The notes under the pieces: generated by a model
What the model saw: only the letters and a program-made list of their open reading frames with translations
What the model was told of the DNA's origin: nothing
Database searches by the model: none
Translations under genes and position numbers: made by a program
Assembly (NCBI GenBank): GCA_047495785.1
Contig: JBLDXI010000001.1
Span: 4,278,001 to 4,342,000 of the forward strand
Origin: Lepidodermella squamata
Lineage: Eukaryota; Gastrotricha
DNA length: 64,000 nt
Direction of reading: 5' to 3'
Part shown: piece after piece, positions 1 through 12,000 of the stretch
Layout of the letters: each line of letters begins with the position of its first letter
Numbering within the stretch: the first letter of the stretch is position 1

Positions 1-3000
1 CATTTCCGTCGTTATGTTGACCTTGTCTTGTAGCGGCGCCTGGCCTGGGGCGAGGCGCGACTGTTGCCGGCTAAAAGCGGCGGCCGACGCTGAACAACTC
101 GGAAGTTGCGTCGACGACATTGCCCGCTTAGCCTCGGGAGAATCCTAGCAAATAAGAAAAATCAAATTTAAACCAGGGCATTTCAGGTTGGATTCGAAGC
201 ATCCAAATTCTGTAAAAATAACTTGAAGAACCAAAAATTTTAAGATAAATCTTAGATAATTTCCCATTGAAATCGGTCTGTTTTAGATTTTACGATTTTC
301 ATCAACTACCCAGTGAAACGAGGATACATCTTTTCTCGATCTGAGCTTAGCGAATCACGGCCAATCTGCTGTGGTGTACCCCGAGGTTTGTCGCTTTTAA
401 TTTTCTACGCTGCAGATGTGCAGCCGAAGGATTCGAGACCCAACGATGGCTCCCTTCGAGTTGAGAAAGGCACATTTGCCGATTAATTTTGAATCGAATA
501 TGTTTCGGGTAATTTTCTAATATGGAGTTATCTGTGAACGCTTATAATAGCCGCAACGGTTCAGAAGATAACTCTTTCCCGTGGATATATATAAATACGA
601 AGTAAAGCTGACCCATTAAAATCGCAAAAAAATTTCAACGCCCTTTTTAGGGTCAGGTTCCTATTTTAATTAGGATACTGGGCTGAAAAATCAAGTCGAA
701 GTTGTTGGTTATTTTATGCTTACCTTGTGAGCAGGCTGCGAGCCTTGAATAGCCAGCGGATTCTTCGGCAGCACGTCGTCGACCCAGCGCAGTTCGTCCT
801 GCGTGAACACGTAGTCGAGCAGTTTGCGAATAATCACCATTATCACGAGCTGGCGAGAAAAATTGGCAAAATTAATGATCGATCTAATTTTTTCATTCGA
901 CAAAAAAGTCCAAACAATTGCACCAATAAAATGTGGGTTTTACTTATACATCAAGCGTCTTGGCGCTCACTTTTCCGAATGTTATTTCAAATTTTTCCGC
1001 ACAAAATCAAACAATAAACGGAAAATCTCAAAATCTGCAAGTTTCTTGCTGTTTTCTTCAAAATAAAAGAGAAAAACTTCATTTCCCCAACAATTCCCTC
1101 ATAGATAATGAAAATTAGCATTTTTCAAAGGTAAATTTCTTATGAAAATTCCAATTTAAACAATTTGAAAAAAACAGTGTGAAATTTTTTCCGATTTTAC
1201 CGAAATTTTAGATTTGTCGATCGAAGCCCAAATTTTGCGCTTCGATAAATCACTAATATTTTATACAATTTCTGTTTAGCTGGAATATTTTCTTGTTTTG
1301 TTGTTTCTTACCATGAGCGGGAAGGCGATCGATATCTCTTTGATTTGCTTGATGATCCACAGGAAAGCGAACGACGCCAGCTGGATGGCGGTGAACAGGT
1401 GCACGCGCCACGTTTTCATGTGCCGCAGGTACGGCGAGTCCGGCTGGTACTTGACCGGCATGAACACGAGCATGATTCGATCGAAAAACTGCGAGCATTT
1501 GAGGGCGGAGACGCCCATGAACAGAAACACGCCGTACAGCACGGGCATGGGTATGTACTCGAGGATGCCCTTCAGCGGCACCGAACAGCCGATTAGCAGG
1601 AAAATGCAGAAGCCGGTCATGCGTTGCTCGCGGATGCCGAGGAATTTCGGCTGTTCGCCTGGTGCTGAGGTTTCGGATTGTTTCCGCAGCGAATTGACGT
1701 GGTTGATTGCGAGAACGGTGGCTGCGACGAAGTAGGGCAGGCCGAAGGTTGCGCAGAACATGATTTGCAGCGTTAGGACGAAAAAGTCCAAGTGATAGCC
1801 ATTGCCTTTCTGAAAATGAAAAAACGGATTTTTTATTGACAAAATATGAGAGTTTCATTGAATATACTTAATATTTCAAGCCTACAAGGTAAAAATAGCC
1901 GAGTTTTCAGCAAACCCCAGCCAAAATTAACCTAATAAAACCCGTCCCAGCCCTCTCATCAGAAAGGCAATTTTCTTCAAGCTGATTATACATTTGAATT
2001 ATTTAGGATTCAAAAGCTCCTAGTTTAGTCAATCGAAATGAACCAAATAACGCTTCTAAAATCTACCTATTAATTCAGCCGAATTTTTTTCATCGAGCAA
2101 GTCTAAAAAGCCAGTATGTTTTACAGTGGGTTTAAATCCTTTATCAAGTAAAAATTTCACAAAGAGAAATTTATTAAAATACGACTTTCGAATTGCGAGA
2201 GAATTTTATACTCAAATGAGAATACGAAAAAGCTTACACTTGCGAGTGAATGTTTCAATCCTTCAACATAAATTTTTTAAATATTTAAGACAAAAAATTT
2301 CACTTTTTCACGATCGAGACGATCAGAGTTGAACTATTTGAGATCTCATAGCCTAATTACTAGCATAGCCTAATACTTAATTAGAAAATTGAATTTTTCA
2401 CGATAATACTGAAATATCTTGCTTTCCAAGGGTGTAGACTACCACCAATTTTGGGGTTTTCACCAACATTCCGGGAAATTCAAATTTCACCACTAATTCC
2501 GAGTTTTCTACCATCAGATTAGAGTTTTCCCCAACGAAACGGAATTTGGGTACTTTTGCCAACAGAATGGAATTCTCTCCAAATCCAGCGGGTATTTTCG
2601 GATTTTTGGGGAGAGAATCCGTTTTGTTGGCAAACGTACCTAAATTAATGGCGGTTACCATTTCGTTGGCGAAAGCTCCAAATTGATGGTAGAAAACCCG
2701 GAATTTATGATGAAATTGGAATTTTCCGGTTTGTCGGTGACAATCCGGAAATTGATAGTTGAAAGCTATTTCCCCTTTTTCCCAATAATAATGACATTAC
2801 TCACCTTTAGTTTATGCTCACGCCTGTTGACAATAACTGCCGTAATTTGCTGATCCATAAACAGCAGAATCGACAGCAAAGTCGCCGGAGCAAGCGCAGC
2901 AAACACCGTCCAAACCGGATTCGCAAACGGCTGGACAACCCAGCCGCGGCCGTCCAGAGTCGGCGTGAATTTCTTCGGCACGCTCAGCTTCGGCGTATCG

Positions 3001-6000
3001 AGCCCGACAATCAAATCGAGCGCAACCATGATCATAATCGAAATGGAAACCGCAAAGTCTGAGACGATTTCGCGGACTCGATTCGGGAAAAACGGCGTGA
3101 ATCGGAAGGCCTTCAGAAACGTCGACAGGCCGAAAGTGCCGGCGAAAATCAGGCAGGAGAAGAAAAATACGTCCGGCTTCGGTTCCTTCAAATCGCAGCC
3201 TGGGCCGAATCTTGCGCATTGTTTGAAATCGCTGCAAATCGAAGCGTTCAGCTCGCGGCAATTTTCGGTTAGCGACACTGTGGAAAGCGTCGAGGGCGCG
3301 ACGGTGAAGCTGGAGGTAGCGGCGCTGAATGGCAGCGGCGATGAGGAATTGCTGATCGGGGCGTAGTCGCACCAGCAGGTTTTGTTGAGGCCGTCCCAAC
3401 CGGCGCTGATCGGATTCAGCTGGTAGATGCCGTAGATGGCGAGGAAAGCTTCGAAGATGAAAATTGTCGAGATTAGAGCGGCGAAGGATTCTTCGGTGAA
3501 ACGCGTGATGACCTGCAATTACACAGGATATAAAAAAATCACAAAAATACAATTTAATTTTCGGAAGTGGAAATTCGGCGTTTCAGCTATCAGAAAATTT
3601 AAATCCTGGTAAAAATGATTTCTTGCTTTTCCAGCAAATTTTTTTCAAATTTACACCTGATGAATTCGGAAGAGGAAATTAAATCTAATTTTTAGATTTT
3701 CGATTGAAATATCGGATTAAAGTATCTAACAAAAAATATGAAAAAGTGTCTAATACATTTTGCTAGCTCACATCAAGAATGTCCCAAGTTGACGCAATTT
3801 CGAAATTTTCAGCTAAAAATTACTGATATATTAAGGAAATGTGCTACAAGATGGCCTATCCTAGAAAATATACAGAATTAATTGCATGCACTCATCTTTC
3901 CACTTTGTGTTCAATCGCGAAATTCCCTCTTAAATACGCGAGTCGAAGTGAAGCCGCCTTCAATTTCAATACTTCGGCAATTCCAGCTCTATTCTCAAAC
4001 AATTATCCTTTCTCGCGTCATTTTTACGGGGCAGCGGGGCTCATTTGAACGTTAATTTTATATTAATTTATTTCATTTCTTTTACACCAGAAGGTAAAAC
4101 CGGGGTAAGATCGCTTAGTAAACAAGGAGCCATTGTTTTTTCATTCATCACCGATGCGAACGGGTATTCGCAGCTGAAATGCCGAGTGACGGCCGAACTG
4201 CGTCAGAAAAAACGACGTCATTCAACGGCAGATGTTTAAATCACAAGATTGAAAGATGGAAAACAAATCTACTCCGTCATCAAGCTATTAAATATCGCCA
4301 TCGCAGCCTAGCGCCTTCATTATTTTGTTTCGATTTTAATACAACTAATTTCACTCAATTCAATGGCCACCACTGGCAATATCGCGATTTTCTTGGTTTT
4401 CGCCGTTGTGCTGGCTAGTGCAGCCGCCCAAATTCCGAAGGGCTACCAACGCGCACCAGGCGGCTGTGACGGATTTATGGGCACTTCAACAGCCAAGAAC
4501 ATAGACGCATGTAACACGCTGTGCAAGCAAAAGGGCTGCCGCGGTTTTCTATTCTCAGGAAGCTCCTGTTCGCTCTACTCGATGTGCAGCAGCTACATTC
4601 TGAACAAACGACAGCTCCCTTTCTTGAGAAAAAGCAGCTAAATTTGAATATTTGAGCGACGCGTAGCTGAGAATTTCACAGAGTGCAGTTGAGGATTTTT
4701 TCGTGAGATGATTGGTGGAAATGGATTTACTGCTAAATAAATCAGTTGCATTTCAGGCAACGCATTGTAACTTTTTATCACGTCTTCGAATTCGTAGCAC
4801 AAATAAGTTTGAAGCTCATACCTATGCCGTGCATGTCATACATGAGCGCGCATTGACGCGATTCCACTATGGCTGGGTCTAAGCCATGGCCGGAATCAGG
4901 CTTCCCAGGTGGTGGCAATTGCAAGGTGTGATTCGTCCATGGAGCGTGCCCACCGCGAGATCGCGAGGTTTTAAACCTGCACGATCTGTCATTGGCTGAA
5001 ATTCTCTGATAGACTACGACACGTGCATTAGCATTAGAGCGACCACATTCCGAGATTATCGTAAAATGAAAGGGTCAAATAATTGATGATTGAGATTTTT
5101 CGGTGGTTTCCGCACATTTCTCGACTATGAATATTCTTTTATCTATATAAATCTATAAGCCATTGCAGCTGATCGCAGCCGCAATATCAAATGACAACGG
5201 CGATATATGATATTTACTGAAAGTATGGCATTATTAAGAACGACTTTATTCATACTTCATTCAATTTTATGACCCATTATGATTTAATCATGCTTCTGAA
5301 GAAGTTAGAACTTGACGAGAACTTGTATGAGCATTTAGGGTCTATTTCACCGCCCTGAAAATAAATGTTTTTGCATTGTGAAATTCCATTTTTATTTAAT
5401 TTTGGGGTCGAAAAACTCGAGCCAAAAGCATCATATTTCCAGGATCTGGTTATTAGAACTTTCGTCCGAAAATTCATTTTTTGCCCGTGTCGCCCACCAC
5501 CCCCGACACGTTCGGAGAGGCTGAAAAAATCGTGTGGCGCCACGTGCATCGCAACTTAATTCCGTTGTCCGTCTCATTTGGGCACCATCCACCCGTAAGA
5601 CAACCCAGAAGCCGCCCAAATCACGGCTTAAAAATTCGTCAGAAGTGCGTCAGAAGTGCATCGGAGCGCATCGACAGAGAAATTGGAGGGTGCCTAATAC
5701 CGGGTGGTGCCCGTTTGGCAAGAATTAAGACGCGAAAAAACAGCTTGGCAGAATTTTAACAAGTGTGTCGATCGTATTTCACTATTTTTTATATAATTGT
5801 TAAGGCGGTGAAATAGACCCAAAGACTCTACTTCTGACCCTCCTTTAGCCGAATCATCCAGAAAATTAGGGTTTTCAAAATGTTTCCAAAATTGCTCTAC
5901 TTCGTTTGTAACGAACTTTGCTTATAGCGAACATTCTTATGATGTGGCACCGTAGTGGTTCGTTATAACGAAAGTGCTTTGTATTAGATTATTGTATTAA

Positions 6001-9000
6001 ACCGAAAATTACCGAACCAGTTACCGTCGGGGTTATCAGGGTAAAATCGTTGATGAAGGATGGAAGATTCCCCCAGTGGGCTGAATTTATTTAAAAATGT
6101 CGCGAAATACACAATGGTTCTGCAACTTGTGGGACACGCTGTAGTTATTATCACAACTCCGCTTGTGGCTGAGGTGCAGCCACTGCAGGAATAGCGTTAG
6201 AATTTTGTTGCCAAGGAAGCTATTTCATGCACTAATTATCATTATAAACAATTCTTGATTTGTAGAAAAAATAGCGAGGGATTGGAATTATCGAGGGAGC
6301 ACTGTATGAGAGCACTTGCCTTCGGAATACATTGCTCTCGTCAAATTTATGATACATTTCAAATGATTCAAGAGGTGCTAGGCATGCAGCCAACACGCAT
6401 GAATATTGTAAGTGCAATAACTCTCATAAGAAAAGTTGACACGACTTCTTCCGATATTTATTTGATTTATTGAGAAGCGAACCCTTCACCAAAATCATCT
6501 TGCGAATAACTCTTCAATCCTCAACTCTCCGCTGCGCATCGTCGTGGCAACCAAATATTCCAATTCAGTTGCTCTTTCTCAAGAAATCGGTGCCTCGCCA
6601 GTTCCGAATGTCCATACCGCACTTCGAGTAGAGTGAACAGAAGACGGCCGAGAACCGGAAACCTTGGCAGCTTTTTTTGCTGCACAACGTGTTACACGCG
6701 TCCAAAGTCGTGGATGCTGAAATGCCGAGGAGTCCTTCACAGCCGCCGACGCGTTCGTAGCCTTTAGGAATTTCGGTGGCTAGTGTACTAGCCAGCATAA
6801 CAGCGAAAGCCAAGAAAATCGCGATATTGCCAGTGGTTGCCATTTAATTGAGTTATGTCAATTCAACTTGAATTTTAAAATTGAAACGAAATAATGAAGG
6901 AGCTAAGCTGCGATGGCGATATATAAAAGCTTATGGGACACGCATTTTCTCGACTTTCTGACGTATGATTTGAACATCTGCCGTGAAATGACGTCAATTC
7001 TTGTATTTTGGCCCGCACTCAACATGACAGCTGAAGACACCCGGACACATCGTAAATTATGGATGAAATAAACAATGGTCTTTTCAACACTGGGCGCATT
7101 TTTACCCGGCGTACAAAATAAAACGAATATCAAATTGATGTTCATATGACGGAGCCACCGGGCATAAAATTGACAGAGAAAGGGCTCGAGTCGATTACCC
7201 CGGGTTAATACAGGACAAACCGATGAGTGTTGAAAAGACCATTGTTTTTTCATTCGTCATTTAACATGTGACCGGGTCTCTCTTCAGCCGTAATGTTAGT
7301 GAGGGCCAAAATTCAAGAAATTACGTCATTTCACGGCAGATGTTCAAATCATACGACGAGAAAAATGCGTGTTCCATAAGCTTTTAAATATCGCCATTAC
7401 AGCTTGGCTAGTTCATTGTTTCATTTCAATTGTAAATTTCAGTTCAAGTTACTTCACTCAATTCAATGGCAACCACTGGCAATATCGCGATTTTCTTGGC
7501 TTTCGCTGTTGTGCTGGCTACTGTAGAAGCCCAACTTGTGAAGCGTGTCGATGAAGTACAAGGCGGCTGTGAAGGAGTCCAAACCTTTCCAGGAAAGACC
7601 TTGCGCACTTGTGTCAATTTATGCGATCAAAAACGCTGCCAAGCTTTCCGCTTGAAAGCCGGCGCCTGTTCGCTCTACTCCAGGTGCAGCAAGTTCATTC
7701 CGAACAAGTCAGGTGAGCCTTTCTTCAGAGCCATATTCTGAGCTAAATTGGAATATTTGGGTGCAATGGCGATGCGCAGCGGAGTGTTCCATATCAGTGA
7801 GAAGTTGACGATTGGTTCACAAGATGATTGTGGAAAATGGGTTTTCTGCTAAATAAATCAGTTGCACTTCAGGCCAAAAAGTGTTTTGTTACTTAGGTAT
7901 ATCACCTTTACTTATCCATTGCTCATTCATGTTGATCAGTGGTGCAATATAGGCCTCATTTTAATCTTGAAAATCACGAATGATAGTGAAGCTGCTCTCT
8001 AACGATCCTTAATTCATAGTGCTAAATTTTGTAAATTATGAAAATCGAAAAATCAGAAATAACAGGCAAATGAAAATAAACAATGGTCTTTTCAACACCA
8101 GTGTAAAAAATGAAATGAATGCCTATCAAATTAATGTTCGAACGACGGAGCTACACAGCGTAAAAATGACGGAGAAAAGGCTTGAGTAAATTCGATTAAT
8201 GTATTATGCATCCGATCCCATATCAGTACCAAACTCATGAACAGATGTGAACAGCTATTTGACAAAAATCGTATTTCCACTCTAATCTATCTTTCATTGA
8301 TGTACAAGTTCGATTAATTCTTTACTATCAATCAATGTATTCTACCGTCTGTTTCCATCAACAAAACCGAGGTTGGCAACAAATCTTGATTTGTAAAATT
8401 ATTATTTCAACAATCGGCTTTGGTAATTTTGGTAATTTTCAAGGTTAAGGGGATTGAGGAAATATTTTTTTACCTGAACAAGAGCGCTGAGATCGAAAGC
8501 TACCAACAGCATCATAATAGCCGCCGTCCACATGCCGATCCAAAATCGGAAGGTCAAATAATTCAGCTCATTATCAACAGAAAACGAGTACAAAATCTTC
8601 TCAAAAACCAAAACCGGCCCAGTCGATCCGATGATAGTCAACGGCTGCCCAGCGAATAAATGATAAGTCGTGCCGCAAACCGCGCCGGTTAAAATCGACT
8701 CAAACGCCGCCATATTGTTGCCGGTCGCCATGCCCAACAGCCCGCCAAACGTCACAATAGGCGACAGACACGCGAAGAACAGAAAAATAGTCGACGCCAA
8801 ACACTGAATATGCATCGCATCTTTGATGTCCGACAAATAAAACGGCGTTTTCCGCTTGATATCCGCGATTAAACCGCCGAAAATGCGCCCGGTCCGCTGC
8901 AGGGTCGGGTCCAACTCGTGCTCACCGCCCTCTTCTTCGTCGTTTTCGAGCTGCTTCTTCAAAATCAGCTCATTCAACGCAGCATTCGACTGATTCTCCG

Positions 9001-12000
9001 GCAGTTTCGGGTCGCCGCTTGACTCACCCTGCGAATTTGCGGTCATGACTAACCCGCCCAATTTCGCACTCGAGGCGACTCGTTCCATCGTCGCTGTATC
9101 CCCCTGCTCCTCGGCGATTTGATTCAACGCGTTCAGTTTTCGCTCCTCCTGCGTTGGCACGGATTTAGGCGGCTGGATGCGGATAGTCGGGTCCCACTCG
9201 CCCGGCGGTAGGATCGTGACTTCGTCCAGGAACTCGTCCAGCCCAGCTAGAACGTCCGCCCTATCCCGCGCGCGATAGGCCACGTCGCGGAAAATGTCGT
9301 CCGACATGATGGTCGCCATAGCGCGGCCGATTTCGTGGAAGTCTTTCGCGCGAACTGACGGGCCGAGCATGACGAAGACGAAGCGCGTTGGCACGGCGAC
9401 TTCGGTTAAATCGTCGAGGATGATGGTGTTAGACAAGCGGATGAACGCTGACACGGCGTGGTTCAAATACTCAACCGCGCCGACCATTGTCGAGGACGCC
9501 TCAGTTCCAGGGGCGAGTTTCTTCGCAAAATGCTCGTTCGGCTAAATGAATGAAAAAAAATTCAATAAAATTTTCAAAAATCAAACATCAAAAATTAAAT
9601 GACCAGGTGATGAAACTAAAATTGAGAAGCAGTTTCTCGAAAAACGTGAAAATAATTTTTGGAATATTTGCAATCAATGATCATATAAGTGAAACAAAAG
9701 TGAGTGATAAGCCCGTCTACGAGATATAGCTGTTTATTTAGGTACCCGAACGTGGACGGAATTCGTACTGCCAGCACATGGGCCTTTCGTATATAATCTG
9801 TTTTGGGACTTTGGAAGGACATCGAAGCATAATTAGAACATGATTGATAAAGCACACAGATTTCGTGGAACCACAAAAGCTAAAAAAAATGGTCGAAGCA
9901 CGCGACTGGGTAGATTTTCTTGAAATTTTGAAAAATCTTCGAAAAAAGCTAATCGAACACGGGAATTTAGGATTTTCTTTTTCTCAGGAGAAAATTTACT
10001 CATATGCATGCTTTGACCATTTTTTGAGGAGTTGATAGTTCCACTAAGCATTTGAAATGGACAATAGGCCTAGTCTCTCACAATTTTCTCGAAACTTTCA
10101 AATTTCTCAACAAATTTCAATTTTCAACTTTGAAATGAAAAATTTAGGAAATTGAAATAAGACAAAAAATTACCTTGTGACATGAAGTGCTTTCAGCCGC
10201 GCCAAGCTGGACTAGCGAGGGCACTGATGGCACAGACAGACCGCCAGCACCCCCAAAACTGCTCGCAACTTGCGACGACGGATTCAGGCCTGATGAAATT
10301 TGCGCCTTATCCGCATTGTCTTCTGTAAAGGAAAAAATACAAAATTAGACTGAAATTTTTATCACTCTGGCAACCACTCAAAATACAACAGAATGAATAA
10401 TACAAACCGGCAATTGATAAAATTTGAAATTCGTGAAAACTGAATAATTCTAAAAAGCGGCCTTGTTGCTTGATAGCGATTATACTGAAATAACTATAAG
10501 CGCTAAGCAAAATTTAATCGGAGCTTCACGCGCTTAAAATTCGTTTCTCTCATACTGGCATTATATTCGAACCTGGAATGTTCATGCAAACGGCTATTGA
10601 ATGTGATCGGTCGCGATCACTGCCCGACACGCTCGATCGGATACCTTTTTATACGCATTTTATACGATGAAATGTAGATAACAGCGATTGCTTCAGGAAA
10701 GGATAATATCTTTTTTGAAGTTTATTTTGAAATTAAATTAGAGTCAAAGACCACAGCTGCTCTGAATTCAGGAAATATCGAGTTTTATCTTCGAAAAAGC
10801 TCTTCGATGAAGACTTGCGAATAGATGGATATTGGACTCTCGCGCGAAAATTGCAAACGAAAGTTGCAAATTTACAAATCTGATATTGTCTGGTTTAAAT
10901 CCTTTCCGATAATCAAATTCATTCGAATTATAAACGCCAAATCTCGATTAAACAATTTTGGTTAGTTTCGGCATCAACTTCAAGGCTTGGTCCACGTTTT
11001 ACGTCAGATTAAAAATTGACCTAAACATGTTTCTCGATCATATGGACACTTTGGGTTTGGTCGGCGTTGGAAGTGACATTGAATGACCCAAAGCAAAACA
11101 AAAGAACACCTATCTACAAGAACTATCAGTGCATTCAGCTAACCATTAAGAACGAAACCATGACATGTAACGAGAAAAGTCAATCTTCATATATAAAAAA
11201 CTCCACGAAAATGCATTATTCATCTACTGACTTTTCTAAGGTGCAGTTGAAATTTCAGTGTTGAATTAGATTTTCTAGTAATTTTCTAAAATATGCAAGC
11301 TTAACGCCTCACCTTGAAGGACAGGCAGAGCTCCGCCTGAGTTAGTTGAATGCGTAGCTATTTCACAACAATGCAGTTAAAAACCCAGAATTTTCCGGAA
11401 AAATAGCTAATGACGCATGCAAGCTTGAAATCGAGGTTAGAGATGAAAAAATATCAAATTAAGCCAGAGTTTTTCGAACTCAGCAAACAATTAGTTATAT
11501 TCAATTTTTTGAACTTTTCAATTCAAATTTGAATTTTCAAAATTACCTTCATCCATGCGTCGAGACGAAAATTTCTTGCCAATCTCCGACAATCCGCGTT
11601 TAATCGGCCCCTGGGCGTGTTCGTGCTGGTGGATGTGTTTAGCCATCAGCGTATTGATAACTTCTTCCCTGAGGGTCGCCTCCAGCTGATTGTGGCCGAT
11701 GAGAGCGTCGACTAGCAGGCCGACTAGTTCTGGGTAGTTGCGTGGTTCGATGTCGAGCAGCACGACGCCGAATGAAAGACACTGCCGTAGTTCGAACAGG
11801 GCGTGCAAAGCGAGCGTGGCGACAAATGGCTTCGACCACCGCCCGCCGCCTTCCTCCACATCTTCTTCGAATCGCACCTTTAACAGAAAAACGACATTTT
11901 AATAGAGCTATTATTAATGTTTCATTTTTTTCTTCGACTTATGATCACAGGGGCCTTGCTTTATTTAGCTAATAGTTCCTTGCAAAATCAAATCTTCAAC

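Larger units (their letters stand above)
6565..7741. repeat. Inverted duplication carrying peptide genes b and c head to head
   Basis: The left arm (6565 to about 7105, minus strand) and the right arm (about 7225-7741) align through the ACCATTGTTT block, the CAGCTG and CRE-like elements, the TATA-like box and the start of each coding region. The centre lies near 7165. Similarity is highest in the promoter and signal-peptide parts. Confidence 0.6.

Noticed and set aside
1298-1735. Plus-strand open frames opposite the SLC4 exons
   Set aside because: They lie exactly over conserved minus-strand exons and have no domain; the same shadows recur over every paralog.
4800-5050. GC-rich, hairpin-prone stretch that could be a structural RNA
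   Set aside because: No match to the U1, U2, U4, 5S or tRNA sequences I could recall, no box A/B and no terminator; too weak to call.
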